A DNA stretch of 64,000 nucleotides, from the NCBI RefSeq assembly GCF_000003605.2, contig NW_003151258.1:200444-264443 (forward strand), read 5' to 3'. Numbering within the stretch: position 1 is the stretch's first letter; each line of letters begins with the position of its first letter. This DNA comes from Saccoglossus kowalevskii. Taxonomy: Eukaryota; Hemichordata; Enteropneusta; Harrimaniidae. Both the position numbers and the translations under genes were made by a program. Shown in pieces: positions 24,967 through 36,745 of this stretch. Below the pieces are notes generated by a model. It was not told where the DNA came from. It saw only the letters and a list, made by a program, of their open reading frames with translations, and did no database searches.

Positions 24967-25113
24967 GAAGCATTCCGTCACTGGGGGCGCGACTTATAGG
25001 ATTGATGTATTGAAAATTGTCCTCTAGGGGGTTTCGATAATACCAGCTACCGATAACTCTTTATATTATATAAAACTGAATTTGTCGTCATCCACAAGTC
25101 TTTAAATGTGTAG

Positions 25114-25818
25114 TTACCGTCTAAGCGTCACAGATCTGAATCGCTTGACGTCACTACACCCATTCTTCTTCTCGGGTACCAGCGTTGCCAAGGTGATAAT
25201 ATGATCCCGATCAGCAGTCTCCAGGCTGGTTATGTGTTCAAAACAACATGGCAGCGAAATATCCGACTTTTTGGGCAATTTCGGCGTTTTTGGCACATTT
25301 CTCAATTTTTTCTTGCTGATTGTTTGTTCCACCTCCAATGCACCGATTAATGATCGGATCGTCCGGAGAAGGTCCGAAGCCGCCCGTTCATCGTCGAAGC
25401 TCAGTCCTGCCAACTTTTTATGGTCGCTTGAAACTTTCATGGTATGAAAACTCTTATCAGGAGCTTTGTAATTTGTTGTTGCACTGACACAGTCCTTCCA
25501 CAGAACAAAACCGGTCCCTCGCTCTGCAATACAAATCTGTGCCTGTGATCTGCGAGTTCTTTTGGTTAACAATGTTTCATTGTTATCCCAGACCAGGGCC
25601 GGTACACCCGTCGTGACCAGATCCCATCCTGCTAAATTGGCCATGTCCTCAATCGAGGACTCGTACAGGTTTACAAGTCCACGGCAGACGTACACATGAG
25701 ACCGTCGACTGCGGAAAAAACTCTCGATTTGATGTACCTCATCTTCGGTGACGGGCAGCGGGAGATGAACCTGCGACATATTTCCTTCTCCGTCGATCGA
25801 CCCGTTCTGCGTGGTCAT
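25114..25818 (-). CDS. WH1/EVH1-like domain protein with CRIB-like motif (WASP-related front half)
   Basis: A 234-residue open frame. The start is well placed: an in-frame TAA lies five codons before the ATG, and the context is GCCACTATGA. Residues about 28-160 read like a WH1/EVH1 domain, with GVPALVWD, GFVLWKD, SFHTMKV and AGLSFDDERAA at the expected spacing for WASP-type WH1 domains. Residues 169-184 are strongly basic (SKKKLRNVPKTPKLPKK). Residues 187-195 read ISLPCCFEH, which fits the CRIB core I-S-x-P-x-x-F-x-H that binds Cdc42/Rac. The HVG that normally ends a CRIB is absent (ITSLE instead). The order WH1, basic, CRIB is that of WASP/N-WASP. No proline-rich or WH2-acidic tail is coded here. 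The stop codon overlaps a possible splice donor (ACG|GTAACT at 25118/25117), so this may be a 5' exon of a longer gene. Domain calls are by eye from remembered family patterns. A single-exon WH1 is unusual, because animal WASP genes split it. Confidence 0.7.
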   Translation of the reverse strand: MTTQNGSIDGEGNMSQVHLPLPVTEDEVHQIESFFRSRRSHVYVCRGLVNLYESSIEDMANLAGWDLVTTGVPALVWDNNETLLTKRTRRSQAQICIAERGTGFVLWKDCVSATTNYKAPDKSFHTMKVSSDHKKLAGLSFDDERAASDLLRTIRSLIGALEVEQTISKKKLRNVPKTPKLPKKSDISLPCCFEHITSLETADRDHIITLATLVPEKKNGCSDVKRFRSVTLRR

Positions 25819-27376
25819 AGTGGCCGCGTCTTACAGCGCAGAGACCGAGCAAAACCAAACTAATTATTGTCAATTTGCTACCGATGTATTAAATTTTTTC
25901 TCGATAGACGGTCCTATTTCCGTCACTTCACCCAGCTCCTTTGTACCGCATGTAAGTCCGTGTTAAAGTTTGACTATATCCACCACGTGCGCCGCGAACA
26001 CAACCGTATCAAATTGTCTCCAGCGCAGTTAGAATCCCGTCTCTTCACGGTACCACTATTACCAATTGCCTCTTTTATATGGAATAAAAGACTGGCGAAA
26101 ATCACACAAATTATCGATTTAATGCCGTACACTCTCAGTCACATTCGCTTGTATTTTAGGATGGTGATGCCTTTGCAGTAGTACGAATACGTGTCCGTAC
26201 AGCAAACTTGGAGGTGCGTTATCCTCGATAATAATACCGATTGGAAATATACGTGCCAAAAATAGCTAATCGAGTTGTTTTCGCCCGAGCATTCAAAGCA
26301 CTTTGAAACACAATCCTTGTTCTACATCCACCGTATTGACCAAATATGACCTCGATTCACACGTTCAGGTATCACTGGTCTCAATGTAAACAGATAGGTG
26401 CAGCGAAAATACCAGTTTGTCTGCGAGCTCCCACAAGATTGGTGATCGAATTCTGCATTTAAGGCAGTCGTTGCAATTGTGACGTGACTTCTTAGGGTCA
26501 TGTGTTAGTTGTAAACAGGGATTCCACAACTCGAGGTGATGACGCGTGTGTCTGCAATTACCGACCAAACCGCCGAATCTGACTGCTCGATTGGTTTTCA
26601 ATATGGCGTCCCCCTATCCGACACGGTTTCTATGGAAACGTGCATAAGACATTACACTTGGTACCTTCGCAGACTTGGAATCTTAACGAGTGTGACAAAT
26701 TCTCTGTAATTCAGTATGGCTTTCGGTAAACGGAAAATCCATCAACGTCGGGTCTGAGAGAAGAGAACAACGGAGAAAACACGTTAATACAACACATCGC
26801 AGAGTCTTTAAGCGATATATGATATTTATATTGTTGTGTTGTGTCACGATGTGTTGATATGAATGGTGTCTAGTGATCAGTCTTTGTGAGTTTCACACCT
26901 GCTAAATCAACGTGTATCCTATCGCAAGATTTGGAATAGCAGTAGATATGTGAAAATTGCACTGTACCAAAATATGCAGGGTGGAAACCAAAGTATATCT
27001 AAATTGACCGATTTTACGCAGATCCCCACAATTTTGTTTTTCGCATTCTGTAGGCTAATGACGTAGGACATCAAATCATTTTCTCAACCATGGCTATGAC
27101 GTCACAATTTACCCATAACCCTTTGTTGGATAATCAAGATGGTAGGATACTGATAATACTGATGAAAAGTTGAATATCTAGCGAATGTAAAATGATATAA
27201 AAACATAAATTCCATTCTCCTACATTTGGGGAGCCTTTCCATCTGGGAGATTTATTTTTTTCCCCGGACTTTCCTTAAATATCGTATATATTCGTATAAG
27301 TATATATGAAACTGTCAATTGATTCAAATTTAAGTTATTAAAACGGGACTGCAGATCAAAACAATATCACTCTAAG
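25819..27376. other. CpG-rich upstream region of the WH1-CRIB gene, then noncoding
   Basis: The first few hundred bases beyond the start codon are CpG-rich and likely hold the promoter and 5' UTR. No TATA box is obvious. The 104-codon frame at 25867-26181 on the opposite strand starts only about 50 bp away and has a loose C-x2-C...H-x4-H pattern. I think it is chance. Nothing else is recognised. Confidence 0.45.
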
Positions 27377-27803
27377 GTAGAAGCCTAGTCATAATTTTTT
27401 GAGAAACGTGTCCTAATATTTCTTGAAAATTGCTATTTTTAGAACAATTCCATGGAACACAATGTTAAAGAAAAATTGCATTTTTTGACACTTTTTAAAA
27501 CCCAGATTTTTTAAATAATTCAGAACAACAAAAAGTACTCCAACAATATATGATTTTTTCAGTCTATTTCACTAGGTTAGATGTTGAGATATTGCATAAT
27601 AATTCTGCCATAGGAACCTATGGTAAAAGTGTTATATTAGTGACAAAATGGCGACTTTCCACTAAAATGCAACCATCAATTTCTCGAAAAAAAGGCTGGT
27701 GACCCCCAACTTTTTTAAGTTAATATCCTTAGATTGAATTGGAGTACAGTTAATTGCAAAATGAATAAATTCTGGGTATTTTAATTTATGAGTAGGCTTC
27801 TAC
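27377..27803 (+). mobile_element. TIR element family D, full-length copy
   Basis: A 427-bp element with ends GTAGAAGCCTAGTCATAA and TTATGAGTAGGCTTCTAC, an 18-bp inverted repeat with one mismatch. Three partial relatives are in this window: 13150-13330, 23692-23915 and 41142-41476. There is no transposase. It is a non-autonomous DNA transposon, and no clear target duplication is visible. Confidence 0.85.
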
Positions 27804-28779
27804 TACTTCTTAAGTTCGAAACGATGTCATGTCCTTGATAATTTCAAAAAAAATTAGATTGAACGAAACAAAATAAAGATACCGAATCATAAAATTTCAC
27901 ATTCAGTTATCATAACGTTCGTTAACAATCCTAAATTTAGTGCTATACAATGATATATCCAACTGAACACAAACTTAAGAATCTGTTCTTTCTGCTTCAT
28001 TCAAAAAATAATAATTATAGCGCCACATAGGTCACGTCGAGTTCGAAATGGGTCCCATGCAACGCCGAACTCCGAACAGTTCGATGCAATCAAGGTAACG
28101 GGGGGGGGGGGGGTGGCGGCGCGAGAGGACGTTGTCTGATCTGAATGGAATGTTTCAAAGTCAGTCGCCAGAAGCCCATCGTCGAAGCAACAACTTCCTT
28201 ATACAAAAATATAGAAACATCACACAGAAATATACAGGCTCTAAAATTATGTCTAATGCAAAACAATTCAACCGACAACCAGCTTGATGCCACTAGTTTC
28301 TTGCTGGAGCCTGTGTCCTACACGTGATTATATTGCGTTCAAAATTGTTTCATTTCAAACTGCGCATGCACACACACACAATGATTTCTGGAAATGCATA
28401 CTAATTAGGTAACTTGTTGCTAGTGCCGGTAAAAGTTATTGAAACAATTTTGGGCAACTTTGAGCAATGGTATTAGAGTGAAATGTCAACGTGCTTCTGT
28501 ATTCTCCATGAATTTCGTAACTTGCTATAATCACGTTAAAGAAAAAGACGAGTTTTTCATGGCTCATTAATTTCAATTTATGCAAATAAGTCATTTTTTT
28601 AGCCAATCATGTCTTGTAACTTCCTCTGCAAAGTAATAAGATTAAACAATAAATGACTAACTTTATAAACTTGCTAGAACGTTTGTGTTCTATATGAAAG
28701 TTTCCTACATTAATCGGTTTATCTCATACAGTTGTAACAGAGTAGCCGCTCTGCCTGGATTGTATATATAAAGTCTTTG
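27804..28779. other. Noncoding stretch with a G-homopolymer
   Basis: A run of about 14 G lies near 28100-28114. It makes a poly-Pro end in a minus-strand frame that is not a gene. Otherwise nothing is recognised. Confidence 0.5.
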
Positions 28780-28975
28780 CTTCCAGAGGCGTCAGTGACG
28801 TAAAAGTGAAACGTGAAGGTCGTTCAAGTCGTCGATGTTGTTTCGATTTGTAGCCGTTGATCAAAAAGATGATGTTTTTGAGAGATTTTACTATCATGTG
28901 GATGACCAACGAATATACATTATGTGTGATTTTGACGCCCAGTGGCGCTCCGTCAATAAAGGGCGTGATTCATAG
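28780..28975. mobile_element. Worn relative of TIR element family F
   Basis: GATGTTTTTGAGAGATTTTAC and GGATGACCAACGA match the interior of 24757-24966. The flanking GATTCATAGGAATTGA matches GACTTATAGGATTGATG beyond its right end. The termini are degraded (CCAGAGGCGTCAGTGACG on the left). Confidence 0.55.
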
Positions 28976-30857
28976 GAATTGAATTATTATCCACATCTTC
29001 ACTTTTTTCTCGGGTGTTCACAGGGCTTTTTTGCTCATCACATGCCTCAAAGTTCGAAATGTCACAGTTCCACCGCGCAATTAACTAAATGCGTTAACGG
29101 ACAAGCAATCCAGGTCGCGTCTATGACTAATACGCATGCGCTAGTCACATGAGACCACTAAACAATTCCCGATCAGGGTTATTTGGCCAGTTTCGCCATA
29201 TCCCATCACTAGATGGTGCGTTAATCTCCATATCTTATTACAATAAACATTCGGTCAAAATTAAATCCGAAAAACAAACCCAGGCAAACATTAGATGAAA
29301 AGAATTCGCAGCGATTCCAGTCTGTTTCTATGTAGTGAGTGTAATTATACACCAATGATCTCAAATGACATCAATGTCACTTGTCTGGTGTAGACAAAAA
29401 CCATGTGATTAAGACTCGTAATGATAGAGGACAGGTGTCACAAATTGGTCAATCAAGTGCTCGAAACACCTGAGATCACTTCATTCATTTATACGCTTTC
29501 TCTAAGACAGACCGGAAACGGAAACGAGACAAAACAAAAGATTTTTCAAGTTAGCGTGGGGGAAATAACGTTGCTAAGTATTATCGTCAGGGAAAGCTAT
29601 TGTTTAAGCTAGTCTGTGATTGGTTGCTGGCAATATTTGGGGGATTTTGACCAGTTTGTGACGTAGGCTTGTCTTAGACATATCTTTCTCTTACCGATTT
29701 GATAAGGGGTATGGTGTAATTGCATTTTAATGTCGATTTTTGTTATTCTTCATAATGTCATATTCGATTTAATGATCAATGACTTCTACTTGACACCCAC
29801 ATTCTAAAATACAATTGTACATTATATTGACGTTTTAAAAAAGTTTCAATAACAAAGACACTTGTTACAACAAATCTTCAGTCAATCATGGAGCTCCATG
29901 AGTCAATAGTCAGTGGGCGGTAGATTTTAATGTTATTAGATGCAAAGCACACACAGCAGAATAAATCCTTACCAGCAGGATGGGACTTAGACAGAACGAC
30001 GGATACGTTTATACAAATCCGATTACAGAACAATTAGTTTTAAATTCAGGTCACGTTTATCTAACTTGTTGCGTGCCATAACACCATGTGCAGAGAAAGA
30101 ATAAGAAGCAGAAAGAGAGAAAGTGGAATGGGCGCTAGGCTAGGTAGTCAAATTGGAAACGGAAGTTGTAATGGTCCAACTATTTTAGAACATAGGGGTG
30201 GTTAAAAGAGTGGGGCCAGTGCAATGCTTTTTGTTTCATTTTCGCAGTGTTTTATCTGTACATTCTCATCGTTTTTGAAAGTTTTTTTTTTATGTAACAT
30301 CTTGCATGCATTTTTTTCTCGGTGACGTCACACGATTAACCGCCCAATATAAACTTAGACGACTAAATTACAAATAATATTTAGACATAAATAAATGCAC
30401 ACTAACGTTGTACATATAATACCCCGAAGAGTACTATATTCGTTACAATTGTTGGTTGAGTGAATGACACTCGAGCTCGAGTCTAAACAATATTAATAAT
30501 ATCCCGGCCGCAGAGCCATTACCCACAATTCCCCTTTATACAGTGATAGATTCAATGATAATTCTGCATAGGCAATTTAGTGGCTATAGAAACAAATGCT
30601 GGAACAATGTTATCAGTTCTTTTCACCAAAGCACGTGCAACTCACAACTACATATGCAGCCCAGTAACTCTTGATTTTCGAACTTACATGGCGTTACTGT
30701 ACTATTTTTGTTCATGCGTCTCTGAAACCACTGAAAGGACATTGGAGTGGTATGACAACTCCAAGTAAACTACTAGTATACAGTATATTACATTCCAGTT
30801 AATTTTCATTGACGGGGTTAGAATTGAAGTTGTCGTGGCTTAGTTGAAGTCGTGATA
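28976..30857. other. Noncoding stretch
   Basis: No gene, RNA or ordered repeat was recognised on either strand. Confidence 0.5.
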
Positions 30858-30885
30858 AACCTCAGACTAGTACTAGTCTGAGGTT
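30858..30885. repeat. Perfect 28-bp palindrome with no spacer
   Basis: AACCTCAGACTAGT is followed directly by its exact reverse complement. The next base pair out does not match. It could form a cruciform or be a dimer binding site. Confidence 0.9.
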
Positions 30886-31309
30886 AAACAGTTAGTCTAT
30901 GGTTTAAATTTATTTTAAATAAACGTGCCGTTTTAAAAACTGGGACGTCTCAGTATAATATTTGCAAAATGGCAGGGTTTCTATATTTGAATTATTTACA
31001 TATATGTGTCATGGAAGTACATCCGAGTCCGTGCATTTACCAAGAGACTATCCCAGGGGCAACCAAGACCAAGGACATCGGTGACGTGTGTGTACAGCTG
31101 GCTCGCATATGAGAAAGCATCAGCACGGGTGTCCAGGGTCACCAGATGAACTTCCCATCCAGGACTAATCACTCAATAGCCCCATTATCATAACCCGGTC
31201 CCCGTCGTCTTCGTAATAGCGTTAGAATTCATAATTATATTCATTACTAATGATTGGTGAAATAACTGAGAACACCCGGGTAACGGATTAACTAATTGAA
31301 GAGGCCGAG
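30886..31309. other. Noncoding stretch
   Basis: Nothing recognisable. Confidence 0.5.
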
Positions 31310-31392
31310 CAGTCACGCAGTGGGTGCTCGAATATCGTGTAAACATATAATGTATTTTACACGCGTTGTATACGTCGCATGGGACCCATGGT
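31310..31392 (-). mobile_element. Truncated copy of the outer TIR element
   Basis: TGTATTTTACACGCGTTGTA then TACGTCGC and GGGACCCAT match the reverse complement of 33119-33252. One end is missing. Confidence 0.55.
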
Positions 31393-33118
31393 ATTTTGAA
31401 TTAAACCAAATTTGGATTTAGCATGAATGTAATGTCATAAGGTCACAGTAATTTAATTTCAATTATGTGTTTATACGTTGTTAATATAACGTGATTATGT
31501 TAAATAATGTGCAGGCACAGTCCAGACATTTGCTTTCACATAGTGCATATTAACCGTCTCATACGCTTCCATTACCATGCACGCTATTATGAGAATAAAC
31601 AAGATCGGCTCACCACTGCCAGTGTCAATTATTGCCTGTGACAACAGAACTTGAACTGGCTGTGTGACACGACTGTTGAAACACCAGCCTGGGAACTTTG
31701 TACTGGCGTATAAACAAACGAATACAAACACGTAAATCATTCTAAAAGAAGAGCTTGGCATGACTTAGCCTCGTTCACACTAAGGCGATATAATGTTAGT
31801 ACGGGTCATGGACTGATATGATGAACGAATGACGTTCTCACCGACTGAGGTGAAACGACGTCTGCACGGATGAAGGACAACAACTAACGCTTCGTTCACA
31901 TGTAAACAACTTAACACACACATGACACACGCGGACAATTTTGAATCATTTCAAATGTCAGGGTTACTTGCATGAGGTATGACATAGTTAATTATAATTC
32001 AAATTTAAAACAGATACAGAATATTGATGAATATTTGTCACACTGGTATGTGGAAATGCACTGACTGCTGACTGCAACATTACCGCCTTTGTGTGTAAAT
32101 TGTTGCACCCCGAAAATAATTAATCATAAAATGTGATGAAAAAAGCAATGGACTCCCTGGTCAAAAAGACAAAGGCATAACAGTGTCTGTCTATAGAGGG
32201 ACTACGACCTGGGTAAATCATGTCAACAGTATATCGTCCTCACAGAATGATGTGCACATATGAAGTGAGATTTGCACACACACTCAAATGTTCATTTTAA
32301 TATATTTAGCTTTCAATAATACACGTGTATTCATGAAAGTCATTCCTACTCATTATTTTGCTTTCGTATCTAAATATAGATTCAGGTAACATTTAAAAAT
32401 TCCCTGACGTCTTTTGAGGATTTATTTCAATCAGGTTTCGTCTATGTTAAAGTTGCATTCCTACTTTCTATTATATGCAGAACACCTTCCGTAAAATATT
32501 AGACCTCTGACGCTACCCTGCAATGTAGGATAAGGCGTCAAAATAAACATAAAATTGATTGTTGTAATTACTCAAGGTTAGTTTTCACTATCATAGAGGG
32601 GTTTTAAAAATTGATATCAGGATTCTGTTGAATAGGATTTCACGTGAACTGAACAAAAATCGAAACCCGTATGATAGTTATTAGAGTCAGTGATAGTTTT
32701 TTTTTACAGATCATACAAAGCAAGAATATAACTCACGCGTTTATTACGCGTGCTCCAGTATGCACTGTGTGGAAATAAATGTCATCTGACATTTTTAATT
32801 TTTTAAAAAGTTTTTTCTCCCCACATTTTCAGTATAGAATAATTTCATTGTAATATTGTAATATACTTATGTTTTTTTTTGCTTCTAATTAACCTCAGGA
32901 AATTAGTCGTATATACTTAAAGTATAAGATTATAAATGTTAATTAATATTTTAAAAATAGATTCATCAGAATGACTAATCACAGGCTTCTTCTTAAAGGG
33001 TGGTGGTCGTTTATTGTATTTATTGTTTGTAATTATATAATAAAACTGTTTTATTAAAATGGCGTCAAATATAATAATAGACATATACATCTTTAAAATG
33101 TTGGCAAAACACGAAGCA
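31393..33118. other. Noncoding stretch
   Basis: A minus-strand frame at 31495-31761 begins with a signal-peptide-like stretch (MIYVFVFVCLYAS from about 31740), but nothing after it is recognisable. A lone terminal repeat of the outer element (TTAAAGGGTGGTGGTCG) lies near 32995. Confidence 0.4.
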
Positions 33119-33252
33119 TAAAGGGCGACAGTCGTCGTGCCGCGTCCTGTTCGATATGGGACTCATAGCGACGTATACAACGCGTGTAAAATACATTGTT
33201 TATTTACATGAATTTCGAACACGCGCTGCGCGGCGACCACCGCCCTTCAAAT
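33119..33252 (+). mobile_element. Small TIR element (outer family), uninterrupted copy
   Basis: About 134 bp from AAGGGCGACAGTCGTCGTGC to GCGGCGACCACCGCCCTT, imperfect inverted ends of about 24 bp. This is the empty version of the element that is split at 16449-16715. Confidence 0.75.
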
Positions 33253-33699
33253 ATTAGTAATGAAAGTTAGTGCGGTATGTAATCCATGAAGATGCCGTAA
33301 TCGAACCATTTCAGTTGTGTGCACGAAGTACCATGGATGACTTACGTGAAACAGATTTAAAGATAGACCCGTGGTCACTGAGAGATACGTGTCCAATGTG
33401 ATGACTACACACAGTCTCTGTTGAGTGATATAGCTCCAGTGTTAATAGTGATGGATATTTCGCAAGCAATTTGTACCACTGTACCGGTATAAGAAAGAAG
33501 TCACGTGTTCAAAATGAATTAAAAGGCATGGATTTGGAGAAGGAGATATTCATATCACAATTCAAATTAGCGTATTAAACAATAATCCCACTATAAATCT
33601 GCATTTTTTCTACAAGAAGAAACTTATTCAGAGTAATGAAGTTTATAATAGCATCCTTACCAAAAATACTAGTAATAACAATGTTCTTCAAAATTGAAA
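33253..33699. other. Noncoding stretch
   Basis: Nothing recognisable. Confidence 0.5.
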
Positions 33700-34190
33700 A
33701 AAAAATAGAAGAGGTTCTCCCGAGGTACATGTATATTCAATATCAAAGTAAAGGTTTTTAACAAGAAGTCGAAAATATCCCTTTTTACCAAAAATTACAA
33801 AAATATATGCTAAAATTAATGATCATCGTCACGAAATGGACATATATGATGAAGGTCCACCCTCACCCAAAGCGGCCCAAAACATTTTTTTATCAAAAAT
33901 GACAAAAACATTCGCTAAAAATAACAATATCGTCACAAAATGAACAAATTAAACAGAGGTATCAAACCAATAAGGCTGTTGAAAGTTGAAAATATCATTT
34001 TACCAAAAATGAAGAAAATATTCATCAAATTAGTGAATTGAAGATGTCCATACGAAACGAACAAAACTGATAGAGGTCCACTCAAGGTATACAAGACATT
34101 ACAGCAATGGGACAAGTGGTTTTGAAGAAGAAGTCAAAAATGTAAAGTTGAAACCGACGACAAACGACGGACGAAGATGATATCATAAGC
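33700..34190. repeat. Family C interspersed repeat with internal tandem units
   Basis: A second locus of the repeat at 6741-7385. TTTTTACCAAAAATTACAAA, ATTCATCAAATTAG and GAACAAGAAGTC-like blocks recur about every 110-120 bp. The right end has GACGACAAACGACGGACGA. It is more worn than the other copy. Confidence 0.7.
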
Positions 34191-36449
34191 TAATCAAGTT
34201 GACAGTTATTTGGGGGGGGGGGTCTCAGGGCGGGTTTGGATCCCTAAATCAGTTTAATGAATTTCAACTGTTGACTTTTGGGGGTGCCATTCACGTAAAT
34301 ATGCAGACAGTGGAGTACAACCTGATGTTACGTCAAACTGAGGTAACATGTGGGCTAATATGCTGCAGACCATTGAAGATAATCAATATGGCGAGCCTCA
34401 GCGGGAATTGAGAGTTCTTTGTCCTTTACCGGAATGTTGGCGCAGTTTGACCCGTTACTAAAAATACAGTTGTGTCAAATGTTACTTTTTAATCTAAAAG
34501 TCATTAAGTAATACAATCCACCAAGTAAAGGAATAGGTAATTTCGTTAGAAGTGGTGCACTAAACTACATAACGGGCGAAGGTGAATAACCGATACGCAT
34601 GGGAGAATCTTGGCGTCTAAAAGGGCTTAGTCGTACCAAGGTAGAAGGAGGCTTAGTGAGCCCGTTGGAAGATCAGTTACATTTTATTATTTGCCAACGC
34701 ATATCTCAAGTAATAATGTGTTTAGTTGGACGCCAACTCAGTCGATCGATGACTAAAGCGCCGAGCAGCCAAGAGGAATTACCTAGCTCGAGTTACGATC
34801 CCTATCCACGTCTCCAGACGTATATTACGAAATCGTGAAACAAACATCACCTGTGGCCCTTCCTCCACCTAAATCGTGGCTGCCAGATAATCTTTCGTTT
34901 TAAGCACAATCTTTGAAATATCACGTGACTTCTAAACTTGAAATTACGAACGGCCCTGAACCTTACGACAACACGATTTCGTTGATTTTATTTTCACTAA
35001 GCGTTTGAGAGAACCCATAAAAACTTACAGCTCCTGCCAAAAACACCTGTTTTTCATAGCAAAACTTGTATTACTAGGGAGCGCCGTGACTACGCATTAT
35101 ACCGAGGACATTAAATTAAACACGACGAACGGAATGATATTAAGTGGAAAATATTGAGGAACTTGCTTTTAAACAATATGTCCGCTACTAGTGCCTAGCA
35201 ACGTTGGATAGAATGGTCACGTGATCAATATTTGGTTAGTGGTAAAATTTTACAACACTTTTGCCATTGTTTATAGTTGATTGGCACCGTGACTCAGAAG
35301 ATTCGTGATAAAAGCTTGAAAGTCGACGGCCATTTTAAAACTAAATATAACTAAACGTTAAATACAAACATATTGTTCGTTGTTTTTTTCAAGTTGGATT
35401 TCAGTTATTAACTTTGAACTTTGAGCGTTTGGTTCGTGATTAGCGTTCCATGTACATGCATTGTGTCTAACCACAGCTCCTCAACACTGTGGTTTAACAA
35501 GGACGGACAAAACACACGATCAAGCTTCATCAAATATATAGAGAGTATACACGGAACAACGAACGTGTCAGAATCGGCTTTGGACTAAACGTGTTATGGA
35601 TATGTGTCTAAATTAACCAAAGTCTAAAACTTGACACTCATTAGAATTACATATAAAGGCAATGCAATTAGTCGCACACGAGTCCCAGCGGGTGGTAACA
35701 AGTAACCCCGCCGTAAGCACGCCAGCAGACTTCGTAACCTTTTGTCCGTCGAAGCCTAAACAGGGATGCAATTTAGTTAATCATATATACTGATTTAAAC
35801 TTTCCAAACGTGCCAGAGAATGAATGTCGTTGTCAATGGCAACCCTTCAGAAACAAATAAACGGAATTCAGTGAAGTACAATCAGAAGCAAACTCACCAG
35901 TCCCATTGTTGTGTTGTACGTTCATCGTTTTACTTTGAGACTACGCGAGGTCACCGGAGAGAGTCTGTGTGTTCAGATGTTGTGGACTCCCTTAAATGGC
36001 AAAACCAGTAGCATGCGTCGTACATATCCGGTTACGCCGCTTGCTAAGAATGGTAATTAATCTCGATCGCCGCGCAGCGTGGGATACTACGTTCACACTA
36101 TAAGCGAACACACGTACTTACACCGTATGTCAGGGTAGAGAGGTTAGAGATATCAGATCCAACGTGCAAAGACCCACTGGATAAACTATCAAAAATCAGT
36201 TATACTACGTCATTTAATGTTTCTGAAGAATCGTGCATGCGCATTTAGGAAATTATTAAAGAAAAACATGTTGGTAATGATCAATGTTTAAATTAACTAT
36301 AGTTAATCTAGGATTGATCACTAATGAACAACTAATATTACACTAATTGCTTATTTGAATACAATTTGCATAAAACACAGTGAATCATTTTTTCATTTAT
36401 TTCTAAGACCCGGATTTTAAACAAAATTCCTAGATGCAAATGGATGTCA
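34191..36449. other. Noncoding stretch
   Basis: Starts with a run of about 11 G at 34210-34220. Frames at 34599-34838 and 35820-36011 (plus) have no recognisable domain. Confidence 0.5.
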
Positions 36450-36519
36450 GGATCTCGCTGGGAGCGAGAGAGCGATGACCGTGAGGATCTCACTGGGAGC
36501 GAGAGAGCGATGGCCAGGG
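36450..36519. repeat. 35-bp tandem duplication
   Basis: Two units starting GGATCTCGCTGGGAGCGAGA at 36450 and GGATCTCACTGGGAGCGAGA at 36485. A third, partial GGGAGCGAGAGCG follows. Confidence 0.8.
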
Positions 36520-36696
36520 AGCGAGAGCGCAACGAGATTTGTTTTGCCATGTGTCCACTCCTCCCCATAACCTATCTAACCATGGTATTTGAACAAAATG
36601 GACTCGATGACATAGTTTACGCCAGTGTCGGCTCAGAGAACTAACTCAGAATTTTTTTTTTCTTAATTTCATTTAGTTTCTGAAATGCATTAACCT

Positions 36697-36745
36697 TAAA
36701 GGGCGTTGGACGCCGCGCCGAGCATGCGCGAGATATGGGTCTCTT
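36697..36745 (+). mobile_element. Terminal fragment of the outer TIR element
   Basis: AAAGGGCGTTGGACGCCGCG with GATATGGGTCTC after it resembles the left end and neighbouring interior of 33119-33252. Confidence 0.45.

Noticed and set aside
25867-26181. 104-codon plus-strand frame with a loose C-x2-C...H-x4-H pattern, about 50 bp from the WH1-CRIB start
   Set aside because: The spacing does not fit a C2H2 finger, the rest is not domain-like, and the place is the expected promoter/5' UTR of the minus-strand gene.
31495-31761. 88-codon minus-strand frame with a signal-peptide-like start and a possible donor inside
   Set aside because: Nothing after the hydrophobic start is recognisable, and no neighbouring exon supports it.
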